In this document: positions 7,468-16,985 of the stretch, in pieces
Numbering within the stretch: position 1 is the stretch's first letter
How the letters are laid out: every line of letters starts with the position of its first letter
Assembly (NCBI RefSeq): GCF_003985145.1
Contig: NZ_ML133521.1
Coordinates: forward strand, 124,001-188,000
Length of the DNA: 64,000 bases
Direction: 5' to 3'
Origin: Rhizobium anhuiense
GTDB lineage: Bacteria > Pseudomonadota > Alphaproteobacteria > Rhizobiales > Rhizobiaceae
Notes under the pieces: model-generated
The model's database searches: none
Told to the model about the DNA's origin: nothing
The model's input: only the letters and a program-made list of their open reading frames with translations
Program-made: the position numbers and the translations under genes

Positions 7468-8595
7468 ATGACCATCGAGGCCAATGATCCCGCACTCGCC
7501 ATCGCGGAAAAACCGGCTTCGCTGCGCCCCGTCCTCGAATGGATCGCGCGGCGAGCCGAACCTGTCGTCATCGGCCTTGCGGCCATACTGATCGGTCTTG
7601 CGCTCTTCTCCCTCTTCATCCTGGCGGTCGGCAAGTCGCCGGTCACCCTCTTCCAACTGATGTATACCGGCGGCTTCGGCAGCTGGTTTTCGGTGCAGAA
7701 CAGCTTAAGCCGCGCCGCACCCCTTCTCCTGACGGCGCTCTGCGTCGCCCTGCCCGCCCGTCTCGGCCTCGTCATCATCGGCGGGGAAGGAGCGGTCGTG
7801 CTGGGCGGCGTTGCGGCCGCAGCCATGGCTCTGCCGCTTGCCGGCACCGCGCCTGTCTTCCTCACCCTCATTCTGATGGCGATCGCCGCCATGTTGGTCG
7901 GCGGCATCTGGATCGGCCTTGCCGGTTTCCTGCGCCACTACCGCGGCGTCAACGAAACCATCTCGTCGCTGCTGCTATCCTATATCGCCATTGCCCTGAT
8001 GAACCAGTTCGTCGAAGGGATGCTCCGCGATCCTGCAAGCCTCAACAAGCCGTCGACCAGGCCGTTGCCGGCGGACTATATGCTCGGCAAGATTCCCGGC
8101 ATGGACGTGCATTGGGGTCTCGTCATCGGCATCCTCGCCTGCATTGTGTCCTGGATCGTGATCGAGGCGACGAGCTACGGTTTTGCCGCCCGCATCGCCG
8201 GCGGCAACGTGCGCGCCGCCCAGATCCAGGGACTTCCTGTGGGCAAACTGATCGCGGGATTTACCGCACTTGCCGGCAGCTTTGCCGGTCTGGCGGGCAT
8301 GATTGAAGTGGCGGCGGTGCAGGGAAGCGCCAACGCCTCGCTTGCCGCCGGCTACGGTTATACCGGCATCCTCGTCGCCTTCCTCGCCAGGCACAATCCG
8401 CTGGCGATCATTCCGGTCGCGATCCTGCTCGGCGGCATCGACGCCTCGGGCGGCCTCATCCAGCGGCGCATGGGCCTGCCGGATGCGACGGTTCTGGTGC
8501 TGCAGGGGACGCTCTTCATCGTCATTCTCTTCTGCGAGACCTTCTACGGCCGCTTCAAGATCTTCAATCCCGACCTCTGGAAAAGGAGCCTCTGA
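7468..8595 (+). CDS. ABC transporter permease (BMP/nucleoside-type, first subunit)
   Basis: This 375-residue polytopic protein of the BPD_transp_2 (RbsC/YufP-like) family has about nine to ten hydrophobic segments. It pairs with the following permease as a heterodimer, as in YufPQ-type nucleoside transporters. GLNETISSLLL-like sequence (GVNETISSLLLSYIA near residue 155) is characteristic of this subunit. It starts 20 bp after the binding-protein stop, behind GAAGGGAGAAG, and its stop overlaps the next start by one base. Confidence 0.87.
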   Translation: MTIEANDPALAIAEKPASLRPVLEWIARRAEPVVIGLAAILIGLALFSLFILAVGKSPVTLFQLMYTGGFGSWFSVQNSLSRAAPLLLTALCVALPARLGLVIIGGEGAVVLGGVAAAAMALPLAGTAPVFLTLILMAIAAMLVGGIWIGLAGFLRHYRGVNETISSLLLSYIAIALMNQFVEGMLRDPASLNKPSTRPLPADYMLGKIPGMDVHWGLVIGILACIVSWIVIEATSYGFAARIAGGNVRAAQIQGLPVGKLIAGFTALAGSFAGLAGMIEVAAVQGSANASLAAGYGYTGILVAFLARHNPLAIIPVAILLGGIDASGGLIQRRMGLPDATVLVLQGTLFIVILFCETFYGRFKIFNPDLWKRSL

Positions 8596-9521
8596 TGGAA
8601 GAGACAGGCATCGGCATCTGGGGCGTGCCGCTGGCGATCTTCGCAGGCGCCATCCGCGTGTCCACACCATTCATTTTCGTCAGCCTCGGCGAGACGATCA
8701 CCGAGCGCTCCGGCCGCATCAATCTCGGCCTGGAAGGCACGCTGGTCTTCGGCGCCATGACGGCCTATGCGGTGGCCGTCATCACCGGCTCGCCGACCCT
8801 CGGCGTGCTCGCCGCCATGGCGGCGGGCGCAGTCTTCGGCCTCATCCACGGCTGGATCTGCAAATTCCCGAAGGTCAACGACATCGCCATCGGCATCGCG
8901 ATGATGCAGTTCGGTCTCGGCATGGCGTTTTTCCTCGGCAAATCCTTCATCCAGCCGGTGGCGCCGAAACTGCCCTCGATTGCGCTCGGCGGCTGGTCGA
9001 GCACTCCGCAGATCCAGGCGGCACTCAATATCAACGTGCTGTTCTTCATCGGCGCAGCGCTGGCTCTCTTCCTGTTCTGGGCCTTCAAGAACACTCGCAT
9101 CGGCCTGATCCTGCGCGTTGTCGGCGACAGCACCGACGCGGCCCGAGCCATGGGCATCGACCCGGACCGGGTTCGCCTGCTGGCGACCGCCGCTGGCGGC
9201 TCGCTGGCGGCGATCGGCGGCGCCTATCTGTCGCTCTACTATCCGGGCTCGTGGAACGAAGGCATCTCGTCGGGTCAGGGCCTGATGGCCGTGGCGCTCG
9301 TGATCTTTGCCCGCTGGAACCCGATCGGCTGCTTTCTCGCTGCCCTGCTTTTCGGCGGCGCCGGCGCGCTCGGCCCGGCGCTGCAATCGGTCGGCGTCAC
9401 GCAAGGCTACTACCTCTTCTACGCGGCACCTTACGTGCTTACCCTCATCATCCTGATCGCCACGTCCTCGCCCACCCGCTCGCTCGCCGGTGCGCCGGGT
9501 GCGCTGTCGCTTACGAAATAA
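8595..9521 (+). CDS. ABC transporter permease (BMP/nucleoside-type, second subunit)
   Basis: This 308-residue polytopic protein is of the BPD_transp_2 (YufQ-like) family. Residues 28-45 (SLGETITERSGRINLGLE) match the conserved start of these permeases. It is coupled to the first permease through a TGATG overlap and forms the translocation path with it. A GGAG ribosome site lies within the end of the preceding gene. Its stop is 12 bp before the formamidase start. Confidence 0.87.
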   Translation: MEETGIGIWGVPLAIFAGAIRVSTPFIFVSLGETITERSGRINLGLEGTLVFGAMTAYAVAVITGSPTLGVLAAMAAGAVFGLIHGWICKFPKVNDIAIGIAMMQFGLGMAFFLGKSFIQPVAPKLPSIALGGWSSTPQIQAALNINVLFFIGAALALFLFWAFKNTRIGLILRVVGDSTDAARAMGIDPDRVRLLATAAGGSLAAIGGAYLSLYYPGSWNEGISSGQGLMAVALVIFARWNPIGCFLAALLFGGAGALGPALQSVGVTQGYYLFYAAPYVLTLIILIATSSPTRSLAGAPGALSLTK

Positions 9522-9533
9522 CGGAGCTTGCCG

Positions 9534-10550
9534 ATGAACGGACTTGGCGGCCTCAACAAATCCGAACACGGTGTGGGTATCGGCCTGGTACAACTCCAGC
9601 TGCCGGTGACGGTCACCAAAGCGGATCTGGCAAAACAGACGCAGGTGATCGTCGATCTGGTGGCCAAAGCGCGGCGCAACCAGCCGGGCATGGACCTCGT
9701 CGTCTTTCCCGAATATGCGCTGCACGGCCTCTCCATGGACATCAATCCGGAGATCATGTGCACGCTCGACGGGCCGGAGGTCGCGGCCTTCAGGAAGGCT
9801 TGCAGGGACAATGCGATCTGGGGCTGCTTCTCGATCATGGAGCTGAACCCTGGCGGCATGCCCTACAATTCCGGCATCGTCATCGACGATCAAGGCGAGT
9901 TGAAGCTCTATTACCGCAAGATGCATCCCTGGATCCCCGTCGAGCCCTGGGAGCCCGGCGATCTTGGCATCCCTGTCATCGAAGGCCCGCGAGGCGCCAG
10001 GCTCGCACTGATCATCTGCCATGACGGCATGTTCCCGGAGATGGCGCGCGAATGCGCCTATAAGGGCGCCGAAATCATGATCCGCACAGCCGGCTACACG
10101 GCGCCGATCCGCGAGGCCTGGCGCTTCACCAACCAGGCCAATGCCTTCTGCAACCTGATGATCACCGCCAATGTCTGTATGTGCGGCTCGGACGGCACGT
10201 TCGATTCCATGGGTGAAGGCATGATCTGCAATTTCGACGGCACGATCATCGCCCACGGCACCTCCGGCCGCGTCAACGAGATCATCACCGCCGAGGTGCG
10301 TCCTGACCTGGTGCGCGAGGCCCGGCTCGGCTGGGGCGTGGAGAACAATATCTACCAGTTCGGCCATCGCGGTTATGTCGCCGTCGCCGGCGGCGCGCAG
10401 GATGCGCCCTACACCTACATGCACGACCTCGTCGCCGGCAAATACCGCCTGCCATGGGAAGACGAGATAAAGGTCAAGGACGGCACGTCCTGCGGATTTG
10501 ACAAGCCGATGCGCCGCTACGGCGAACCCCTCAAACCTGCCGCGGAATAG
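9534..10550 (+). CDS. amiF: Formamidase (nitrilase superfamily)
   Basis: This 338-residue cytoplasmic hydrolase of the carbon-nitrogen hydrolase superfamily converts formamide to formate and ammonia. The catalytic Glu-Lys-Cys triad is visible: E60 in FPEYALHG, K129 in YYRKMHPW and C162 in [10 protein letters not shown]. The length and the [18 protein letters not shown] start agree with the AmiF formamidase type rather than the aliphatic amidase AmiE. The ATG at 9534 follows GGAG by 7 bp; an in-frame TTG at 9528 is less likely. Its place inside a transporter operon suggests that imported or internally produced formamide is used as nitrogen source. Confidence 0.9.
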   Translation: MNGLGGLNKSEHGVGIGLVQLQLPVTVTKADLAKQTQVIVDLVAKARRNQPGMDLVVFPEYALHGLSMDINPEIMCTLDGPEVAAFRKACRDNAIWGCFSIMELNPGGMPYNSGIVIDDQGELKLYYRKMHPWIPVEPWEPGDLGIPVIEGPRGARLALIICHDGMFPEMARECAYKGAEIMIRTAGYTAPIREAWRFTNQANAFCNLMITANVCMCGSDGTFDSMGEGMICNFDGTIIAHGTSGRVNEIITAEVRPDLVREARLGWGVENNIYQFGHRGYVAVAGGAQDAPYTYMHDLVAGKYRLPWEDEIKVKDGTSCGFDKPMRRYGEPLKPAAE

Positions 10551-10558
10551 GAGAGAGA

Positions 10559-11263
10559 ATGATGGACGCGATGGTCGAAACCGAAGGGCATTTTATCGAC
10601 GCCGATCCGTATCCGTGGCCCTATAACGGCGCTCTAAGGCCTGATAACACCGCCCTTATCATCATCGACATGCAGACGGATTTCTGCGGCAAGGGCGGCT
10701 ATGTCGACCATATGGGCTACGACCTGTCGCTGGTGCAGGCGCCGATCGAACCGATCAAACGCGTGCTTGCCGCTATGCGGGCCAAGGGCTACCACATTAT
10801 CCACACCCGCGAGGGCCATCGTCCCGACCTCGCCGATCTGCCGGCCAACAAACGCTGGCGCTCGCAGCGGATCGGCGCCGGTATCGGCGATCCCGGCCCC
10901 TGCGGCCGCATCCTGACGCGGGGCGAACCCGGCTGGGACATCATCCCCGAACTCTACCCGGTCGAAGGCGAGACGATCATCGACAAGCCCGGCAAGGGTT
11001 CGTTCTGCGCCACCGACCTCGAACTCATCCTCAACCGGAAGCGCATCGAGAACATCATCCTCACCGGCATCACCACCGATGTCTGCGTCTCGACGACGAT
11101 GCGCGAGGCGAACGACCGCGGCTACGAATGCCTGCTGCTGGAGGACTGCTGCGGCGCGACCGACTACGGAAACCACCTCGCCGCCATCAAGATGGTGAAG
11201 ATGCAGGGCGGCGTCTTCGGCGCCGTCTCCAATTCCGAAACCTTTGTGAGCCAGCTGCCATGA
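10559..11263 (+). CDS. biuH: Biuret amidohydrolase (isochorismatase-like cysteine hydrolase)
   Basis: This 234-residue hydrolase has the isochorismatase fold. The triad is Asp37 (IIIDMQTDF), Lys143 (DKPGKGSF) and Cys176 (TTDVCVSTT). If translation begins at the second ATG (10562) these become 36, 142 and 175, the numbering I recall for the characterised BiuH of R. leguminosarum bv. viciae 3841. BiuH hydrolyses biuret to allophanate and ammonia. The N-terminal [11 protein letters not shown] motif and overall sequence also fit that enzyme as remembered. GGAGAGAG precedes the start. The stop overlaps the next start as ATGA. A related ureidoacrylate-type substrate remains possible. Confidence 0.85.
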   Translation: MMDAMVETEGHFIDADPYPWPYNGALRPDNTALIIIDMQTDFCGKGGYVDHMGYDLSLVQAPIEPIKRVLAAMRAKGYHIIHTREGHRPDLADLPANKRWRSQRIGAGIGDPGPCGRILTRGEPGWDIIPELYPVEGETIIDKPGKGSFCATDLELILNRKRIENIILTGITTDVCVSTTMREANDRGYECLLLEDCCGATDYGNHLAAIKMVKMQGGVFGAVSNSETFVSQLP

Positions 11264-12810
11264 GCACCGTTCGCGACACGCCCCTCCCCAAGGCCGGCAA
11301 GGCGGTCGGTATCGATACGCTCGGGATGACCATGCGCTTCGGTTCGTTCACCGCGCTCGACAACGTCTCGATGGCCGTTCCGGCCGGCTCTTTCCACGCC
11401 CTTCTCGGCGAAAACGGCGCCGGCAAGTCGACACTGGTCAAATGCATCATGGGTTTCTATCACGCGACCTCAGGTTCGCTGTCGGTCGACGGCCGCGAGG
11501 TGGCGGTCGCCTCCCCCAAGGATGCCGCAGCCTATGGGCTCGGCATGGTCTACCAGCATTTCACCCTGGTTCCCTCTCTGACTGGCGCGGAAAACCTGGT
11601 CATCAGCCGCACCGAAGTCCCCGCGGTGATCAACTGGGCCAAGGAGCGCAAGGACCTGGCGGGTTTCATGGAGCGCATGCCGTTCAAGATCCCGCTCGAC
11701 AGGCCGGTAAGTGAACTTGCCGCCGGCGAAAAACAGAAGCTCGAAATCGTCAAGCAGCTCTATCTCGGCCGCTCCTTCCTCGTGCTCGACGAGCCGACTT
11801 CGGTGCTGACGCCGGCCGAAGCCGACGAGATGCTCGGCATCGTGCGCGGAATGACCGAGCGCGGCGAACTCACCGTGCTGATGATTTCCCACAAGTTCCA
11901 CGAGGTGACGAAGTTCGCCGATGCCGTCTCGATCCTGCGGCGCGGCAAGCTGGTCGGCACCGGCAAGGTCGGCGAACTCTCCACCGCCGAGATGGCGGCG
12001 ATGATGATCGGCGACGTCAAGCTCGCCGAGCTCGACAGCCGCCTGCCGGTGGCCGAAGCGGCAAGACCGGTGCTGACCGTCAGCCAGGTGAAGGCCCCCG
12101 ATCGCTCCGGCCTGAAGACGATCGAGATCGACGCGCTGACGGTCCGCTCCGGCGAGATCGTTGGCATTGCCGGCATATCGGGCAACGGCCAGAAGGAGCT
12201 GACGGAGATTCTCGCCGGCCAGCGCCCGACCGATACCGGTGAGGTCATGGTCAATGGCGAGGCTTACGGCGCCACCCGTGACGAGACCCGCAAGAACAAG
12301 GTGCGTTTCATCCCCGAAGAGCCGTTGCAGAATGCCTGCGCGCCCAAGATGAGCGTGAGCGAGAACCTTGCGTTTCGCACCTTCGACTTGAAGCCGGACG
12401 GCAAGGACGCGATCTGGCTGAACAGGGGCGGCATGAAGAAGCGCGCCTCGGCGCTGATCTCCGATTTCAAGGTCAAGACCGCCTCTTCCTCCTCGCCGAT
12501 CGCAGCGCTTTCGGGCGGCAACGTGCAGCGGGCGGTGCTCGCCCGCGAACTGACCGGCGATGTCGATCTGCTGATCGTCTCGAACCCCTGTTTCGGTCTG
12601 GATTTCTCGGCCGTTGCCGAAATCCGCGCCCGCATCATGAAGGCACGCAATTTGGGTGCCGCCGTGCTGCTGCTGTCCGAAGACCTCGACGAACTGCTCG
12701 AGATGTCCGACCGCATCATGGTCATTTCGGAAGGCAAGCTGGTTTACGAAACACCGGCACGCTCGGCCGATATCGGCGTGATCGGCGCCCACATGGCGGG
12801 ACATCATTGA
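11260..12810 (+). CDS. ABC transporter ATP-binding protein, double domain (BMP/nucleoside type)
   Basis: This 516-residue protein has two fused ATPase domains. The first has Walker A GENGAGKS at residues 50-57 and signature LAAGEKQ. The second has a degenerate Walker A (SGNGQKE, normal for this family) and signature LSGGNVQ. This is the YufO/RbsA-like layout that energises two-permease sugar or nucleoside importers. The start at 11260 overlaps the biuH stop by four bases; longer in-frame readings extend into biuH and are rejected. It is unusual that the ATPase gene sits between two hydrolase genes, which ties the hydrolases to the transporter. Confidence 0.9.
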   Translation: MSTVRDTPLPKAGKAVGIDTLGMTMRFGSFTALDNVSMAVPAGSFHALLGENGAGKSTLVKCIMGFYHATSGSLSVDGREVAVASPKDAAAYGLGMVYQHFTLVPSLTGAENLVISRTEVPAVINWAKERKDLAGFMERMPFKIPLDRPVSELAAGEKQKLEIVKQLYLGRSFLVLDEPTSVLTPAEADEMLGIVRGMTERGELTVLMISHKFHEVTKFADAVSILRRGKLVGTGKVGELSTAEMAAMMIGDVKLAELDSRLPVAEAARPVLTVSQVKAPDRSGLKTIEIDALTVRSGEIVGIAGISGNGQKELTEILAGQRPTDTGEVMVNGEAYGATRDETRKNKVRFIPEEPLQNACAPKMSVSENLAFRTFDLKPDGKDAIWLNRGGMKKRASALISDFKVKTASSSSPIAALSGGNVQRAVLARELTGDVDLLIVSNPCFGLDFSAVAEIRARIMKARNLGAAVLLLSEDLDELLEMSDRIMVISEGKLVYETPARSADIGVIGAHMAGHH

Positions 12811-13478
12811 TGGTGAAGATCAAGGCCGAACCTTTTGCCTTTCCGGTGAAGCACGACGAGCTCGCCCTCATCGTCATCGACATGCAGCGCGATTTCGCCG
12901 AGCCCGGCGGTTTCGGTGCAAGCCTCGGCAACGATGTCAGCCGCATCACCAGGATCGTTCCCGATGTCAAACGCCTCATCCAGGGCTTCCGCAATGCCGG
13001 CCTGCCTGTGATCCATACGATGGAGTGCCATCGGCCGGACCTTTCCGACCTGCCGCCGGCCAAACGCGACCGCGGCAATCCTGCGCTCAGGATCGGCGAC
13101 GAAGGCCCGATGGGCCGCATCCTGATCTCGGGCGAGCCCGGCACGGCAATCCTGCCGGAACTCGCGCCCGTGAAGGGCGAAGTCGTCATCGAAAAACCCG
13201 GTAAGGGCGCCTTTTACGCCACCGAACTCGGCACCGTGCTGCAGCAGAAGGGTATCAAACAACTCGTCTTTGCCGGCGTTACCACCGAAGTCTGCGTGCA
13301 GACGACGATGCGTGAAGCAAACGACCGCGGTTATGAGTGCCTGCTCGCCGAGGAGGCGACGGAAAGCTATTTCCCGGAATTCAAAGCCGCAGCCATCGCC
13401 ATGATCCGCGCTCAGGGCGCGATCGTCGGCTGGACCGCCCATGTCGACGACATACTGGAAAGCATTATCCATGCCTGA
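12810..13478 (+). CDS. Second isochorismatase-like cysteine hydrolase (ureide/triuret-type candidate)
   Basis: This 222-residue enzyme is clearly a diverged relative of the upstream biuret hydrolase. The triad is Asp24 (VIDMQRDF), Lys129 (EKPGKGAF) and Cys162 (TTEVCVQTT). Large blocks such as [14 protein letters not shown] are shared by both. It lacks the N-terminal 13-residue PYPW extension. The family includes biuret, triuret, ureidoacrylate and N-carbamoylsarcosine hydrolases. A triuret- or other ureide-hydrolysing role beside BiuH is an inference. The ATG overlaps the ATPase stop by one base; an in-frame TTG lies one codon upstream. Confidence 0.8.
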   Translation: MVKIKAEPFAFPVKHDELALIVIDMQRDFAEPGGFGASLGNDVSRITRIVPDVKRLIQGFRNAGLPVIHTMECHRPDLSDLPPAKRDRGNPALRIGDEGPMGRILISGEPGTAILPELAPVKGEVVIEKPGKGAFYATELGTVLQQKGIKQLVFAGVTTEVCVQTTMREANDRGYECLLAEEATESYFPEFKAAAIAMIRAQGAIVGWTAHVDDILESIIHA

Positions 13479-13824
13479 CACGACCCGCGAACTGCTGACC
13501 TCGGGCGGCTGGAAGGCGCTGGAATTCGGCCCTTTTCGCGACGCGGTCACCATTCACTGGATCCGGCCCTTCGAGGGCGATCAGCCGGGCGTGGCGCTGT
13601 TGAAATATGAGCCTGGCGCCTCCGTTCCCCGTCATCGTCACGAGGGGCTCGAGACCATCCTGGTGCTCGATGGCGTTCAATCCGACGAGACGGGCGATTA
13701 CTCCAGCGGCAGTTATATCGTCAATGCGCCGGGCAGCGAACACTCGGTCTGGAGTGACCCCGGCTGTGTCGTTCTCATCCAGTGGGACCGGCCCGTGAAG
13801 ATACTCGAAGACGATATTGCCTGA
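13471..13824 (+). CDS. Cupin-domain protein
   Basis: This 117-residue single-domain cupin resembles the C-terminal cupin of ChrR anti-sigma factors. The first motif [16 protein letters not shown] supplies metal-binding His, His and Glu. The second motif is degenerate around [15 protein letters not shown]. It overlaps the preceding hydrolase gene by eight bases and closes the operon. It could be a small metal-dependent enzyme acting on an operon intermediate or a ligand-sensing protein; the sequence does not decide. A hairpin terminator follows at 13831. Confidence 0.75.
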   Translation: MPDTTRELLTSGGWKALEFGPFRDAVTIHWIRPFEGDQPGVALLKYEPGASVPRHRHEGLETILVLDGVQSDETGDYSSGSYIVNAPGSEHSVWSDPGCVVLIQWDRPVKILEDDIA

Positions 13825-13830
13825 ACCCGA

Positions 13831-13856
13831 CGTCGGAATTGGAGGTCTTTCCGACG
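13831..13856. terminator. Hairpin between convergent ureide and amino-acid transport operons
   Basis: CGTCGGAA and TTCCGACG form a perfect 8-bp stem around a 10-nt loop, between the cupin stop (13824) and the facing ATPase stop (13876). It probably ends transcription from both sides. Confidence 0.7.
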
Positions 13857-13875
13857 ATCAGGAAGGACATGAACG

Positions 13876-14667
13876 TCAGAGCAGCATCGAGGCTCCGCGA
13901 TCGATATAGGTGTCCAGGAACTGTTCGAGCCGGGGGTTTCTCGGCCGTTTGAAGACGTCCTGCGGCGGGCCGGTGAACAGCACCTTGCCGTGATCGAGAA
14001 AGACGATCTGCTGGCCGACCGTCGCGGCAAATCCGATCTCGTGGGAAACGACGACCATCGTCATGCCCTCGGCGGCGAGATCGCGCATGACGTTCAGCAC
14101 TTCGCCGGTCAGCTCGGGATCGAGCGATGAGGTCGGCTCGTCAAACAGCATGATCTTCGGGTTGAGGGCGAGTGCCCGGGCGATGGCGACGCGTTGCTGC
14201 TGACCTCCGGAAAGCTGCGACGGATAGTGCCCTGCCCTGGCCTCGAGGCCGACCTTGACGAGCTGGGCCATGGCCCGCTCCTCTGCATCCCTACGGCTCA
14301 TCTTGTGAACGGTCTTCAGCGCTTCGCTGACATTGCCGAGCGCCGTCATATGCGGCCAGAGATTGAACTGCTGAAAAACCATCCCGATCTGCGATCGTAT
14401 CCGCCGGTTCGCCGCCGCCGGCACCCGCTCACGGACGCCTTTGGCGTTTTCCGTAAAGCCAAGCACCTCGCCATTGATGGCGATCGTCCCCTTCGTCGAT
14501 TCCTCGAGAAAGGCCATGCAGCGCAGCAACGTACTCTTGCCGGAGCCGGACGGGCCGATGACGCAGGAAACCTGTCCCTGCACGATATCGAGGTCGATGC
14601 CGTGCAACACGGTGGAACCGCCGAACGTCTTGACGAGATTTTTGACTGCGATCGCAGGAACGCTCAT
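13876..14667 (-). CDS. Polar amino-acid ABC transporter ATP-binding protein
   Basis: This 263-residue ATPase of the GlnQ/HisP class has Walker [11 protein letters not shown], signature [15 protein letters not shown] and Walker [15 protein letters not shown]. The start is placed at 14667 (MSVPAIAVKNLV), overlapping the upstream permease stop by four bases; the longer open frame reaching 15276 is only an out-of-frame reading of that permease gene. An insert of about 15 residues around ENAKGVRERVPAAANRR is seen after the Walker A region, as in HisP/OccP-type ATPases. It is the last gene of a four-gene importer operon. Confidence 0.92.
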   Translation of the reverse strand: MSVPAIAVKNLVKTFGGSTVLHGIDLDIVQGQVSCVIGPSGSGKSTLLRCMAFLEESTKGTIAINGEVLGFTENAKGVRERVPAAANRRIRSQIGMVFQQFNLWPHMTALGNVSEALKTVHKMSRRDAEERAMAQLVKVGLEARAGHYPSQLSGGQQQRVAIARALALNPKIMLFDEPTSSLDPELTGEVLNVMRDLAAEGMTMVVVSHEIGFAATVGQQIVFLDHGKVLFTGPPQDVFKRPRNPRLEQFLDTYIDRGASMLL

Positions 14668-15332
14668 ATGTTGAAAAACCTGAATCTGGAGAGTTTCGTT
14701 TCGGCGAGATGACCGAGCCAGCCGGTGATTTCGACGAGCGCCCAATAGAATAGGGCAAGCACGAAGAGCGCCTCGACGAAGGCATATTGCTGCGAGCCGA
14801 TCGCACTCAGCGTCGCCGTCAATTCCGGCACGGTGATGATGGACAGCACGGCCGTCTCCTTCATGAGGATGATCGTCATGTTGATCGAAGGCGGCAGCAC
14901 CAGCATGGTCATCTCCGGCAGCAATATGCGCCGGATGATCTGCCCTTGTGTCAGGCCGACGCACAGGCCGGCCTCGATATGTCCCTTCGGGACGGCGGCA
15001 AAACCCGAGCGGAAGATCTCGCTGAAATAAGCCGCGCCGTAGATGGAAAGGCCGATGATGCCGGCCGGGATCGGATCGAGTGACAAGCCGACGAAGGGCC
15101 CGCCGTAGTAGACGAGGAATATCTGGATGAGGAAGGGCGTGCCGCGCAGCACCGCAATGACAATGCCGAACGCCTTGTCCGGGATGACGCCGCCAAAACG
15201 TCTGGCAACGGCGATAAGGAAGCCGAGCGCAGCAGCGACTGGCGTGGTGACGATCCAGATGAGGAGGGTAAGCCATGCACCGCTGACGATATCGGGCAGG
15301 TTGTTGAAAATCACATTGATGTCGAAGGTCAT
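14664..15332 (-). CDS. Polar amino-acid ABC transporter permease (first of pair)
   Basis: This 222-residue HisM/HisQ-type permease has about five membrane segments and the EAA-like loop GLTQGQIIRRILLPEM. It forms a heterodimer with the preceding permease. The start at 15332 (MTFDINVIF) overlaps the stop of the upstream permease by four bases; an upstream in-frame reading lies entirely in that gene. Four-base overlaps on both sides show a tightly coupled operon. Confidence 0.9.
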   Translation of the reverse strand: MTFDINVIFNNLPDIVSGAWLTLLIWIVTTPVAAALGFLIAVARRFGGVIPDKAFGIVIAVLRGTPFLIQIFLVYYGGPFVGLSLDPIPAGIIGLSIYGAAYFSEIFRSGFAAVPKGHIEAGLCVGLTQGQIIRRILLPEMTMLVLPPSINMTIILMKETAVLSIITVPELTATLSAIGSQQYAFVEALFVLALFYWALVEITGWLGHLAETKLSRFRFFNI

Positions 15333-15970
15333 CGCGGCACTCCCGGCAGGGAGCGTTCGATCAGGCCGCCCGCAAGGGCGACGATCCAATTGATGACGAA
15401 ATAGATCAGCCCTGCGGACGCGAAAATCTCGAGCGGCAGGAAGGTGCTGCCGGCAAGGTCCTGGGCCATGCGCGTCAGCTCGATGACCCCGACGACCGAG
15501 ACCAGCGACGACGCCTTCAGGATAAGGATCGCTTCGTTGACGAGCGCCGGGAAAGTCAGGCGCAGGGCGATCGGGGCCTTGATCCGGCGGAAGATCTGAA
15601 CGGGAGTCATGCCGACCATTTCGGCAGACTCGACAAGACCCATGGGAACGCTGGCAAAACCGCCACGCAGATTTTCAGCCTGATAGGCTGCCGTACACAG
15701 CGAAAGACCAACGACGGCCGCAACGATACTCGGCACGTTGAGGCCAATCGCCGGCAGCAGGTTATAGATCAGCAGCAGTTGCACCAGCAGCGGCACGCCA
15801 CGAAAAAAACTGATGAAAATTTGCGCCGGCAGGACGAAGAGCTGCTGTCGCGACAGCAGCATGGCGGAAATAACGATCGCGATCGCAAAGCCGATCAGGA
15901 TAGAAACCACGCTGATCGTTACCGTGTAGATCGACGCTTGCAGAAGCAGTTCGAAAAGTTTGATGGACAT
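15329..15970 (-). CDS. Polar amino-acid ABC transporter permease (second of pair)
   Basis: This 213-residue permease of the HisM/HisQ family has about five membrane segments and the loop GMTPVQIFRRIKAPIAL. It is the first membrane component after the binding-protein gene. A 96-bp gap with a strong hairpin (16023-16046) separates it from that gene, which may lower its expression relative to the binding protein. Confidence 0.9.
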   Translation of the reverse strand: MSIKLFELLLQASIYTVTISVVSILIGFAIAIVISAMLLSRQQLFVLPAQIFISFFRGVPLLVQLLLIYNLLPAIGLNVPSIVAAVVGLSLCTAAYQAENLRGGFASVPMGLVESAEMVGMTPVQIFRRIKAPIALRLTFPALVNEAILILKASSLVSVVGVIELTRMAQDLAGSTFLPLEIFASAGLIYFVINWIVALAGGLIERSLPGVPR

Positions 15971-16022
15971 GGGCGGTGTTTGCCTGGCGCTGCGGCCGTG
16001 AGCTCTGATGCCACGGCAGATT

Positions 16023-16046
16023 GCGCCCCGACCATTGGCGGGGCGC
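16023..16046 (-). terminator. Hairpin between amino-acid binding-protein and permease genes
   Basis: GCGCCCCG and CGGGGCGC are perfectly complementary (8 bp) around an 8-nt loop. It lies about 20 bp after the binding-protein stop on the minus strand, inside the operon. Confidence 0.65.
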
Positions 16047-16066
16047 GTTCGTTCACCGGTGGCTCA

Positions 16067-16894
16067 TCAGAATGCCGGATCCTTGACAGCATCAGGCGTA
16101 TCGAAAGACGCACCAAACCACTTCTTCTGCAGCTCCGCCATGCGTCCATCTGCCTTGATCTTGAGCATCGCGGCATCGATCGCATCCATCAGGGGCGCAT
16201 GATCGGCATCCTTGAGGCCGATAAAGCCGAAATAAGACTTCTTGCCGAATGGCGGCAGAACGACTTCGAACGTGCCCTTTCGCTGGCTGGCGACGAAGGC
16301 GATATTCGGTAGCGAATTGGCAACGCCGGCAATACGGCCGGCGGCGAGATCGGCGTAGGATTCGGTAAAGGCGGGATATTCACGCACGTCAACTTTGGTC
16401 GGCAGGGTGGCGGAGAACTCCTTCAACTGGTCGAGCTGAGCGGTTGCCTTGCCGACACCGATCGTCTTGCCGGCAATATCCTCCGGCTTGCTGATCGTCG
16501 TATCGCCAGCCTTCTTCAAAATGGCAATCGTCGCTTCGGCGATCGGCGGCGTGAAGCGATAGCGCTCCAAGCGCTTCTTGGTAATTGTTGCAGGACCTGC
16601 GACGACATCGAATTTGCCGGCCTCGAGCGCGGGGAAGACACCGTCCCAGGGAAGGGCGACCCACTCGATCTTGACGCCGAGTTCCTTGCCGATCTCGGCA
16701 AAGAGGTCGACGTTCAAGCCCGTATGTTCCCCGGCATCGATATAATCGAACGGGGCAAAAGCTGTTTCGGTGCCAACCTTGAGGGTGCCGGCTGCCTTGA
16801 CGGCCGCAAGCGTGTCGGCTGCGTGGGCGGAAACGGCTGCTCCGATGAGGAACGCAGCGCCGACCAGACCCTTCAGCAGTGAATTTGCCTTCAT
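16067..16894 (-). CDS. Polar amino-acid ABC transporter substrate-binding protein
   Basis: This 275-residue periplasmic protein of the SBP_bac_3 family has a Sec signal peptide (hydrophobic residues 6-22, cleavage after VSAHA). The SBP_3 signature is visible as GTLKVGTETAFAPFDYIDAG. The start at 16894 is preferred because a GGAGAG motif lies about 8 bp upstream; an in-frame ATG at 16900 is too close to it. It should deliver a polar amino acid or opine-like compound to the permease pair. The divergent HutC-type GntR gene is the likely regulator. The substrate is not readable from the sequence. Confidence 0.9.
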   Translation of the reverse strand: MKANSLLKGLVGAAFLIGAAVSAHAADTLAAVKAAGTLKVGTETAFAPFDYIDAGEHTGLNVDLFAEIGKELGVKIEWVALPWDGVFPALEAGKFDVVAGPATITKKRLERYRFTPPIAEATIAILKKAGDTTISKPEDIAGKTIGVGKATAQLDQLKEFSATLPTKVDVREYPAFTESYADLAAGRIAGVANSLPNIAFVASQRKGTFEVVLPPFGKKSYFGFIGLKDADHAPLMDAIDAAMLKIKADGRMAELQKKWFGASFDTPDAVKDPAF

Positions 16895-16985
16895 GATCAT
16901 CTCTCCAGTTTTCATTCCCCCGGTGGAGGAGTTTTGGTTCTCGACTTCGATTTCCTCTGCGCGGATTTCTATGCTCCGCTTTTGA

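Noticed and set aside
8303..10024. Open frame of 573 codons on the plus strand out of frame with the permease and formamidase genes
   Set aside because: It is a shifted reading of two well-supported genes, with Arg-rich low-complexity composition.
8544..10424. Long open frame of 626 codons antisense to permease, formamidase and biuH genes
   Set aside because: It mirrors three well-supported genes on the other strand and has the Arg/Asp/His-rich composition of an antisense reading in GC-rich DNA.
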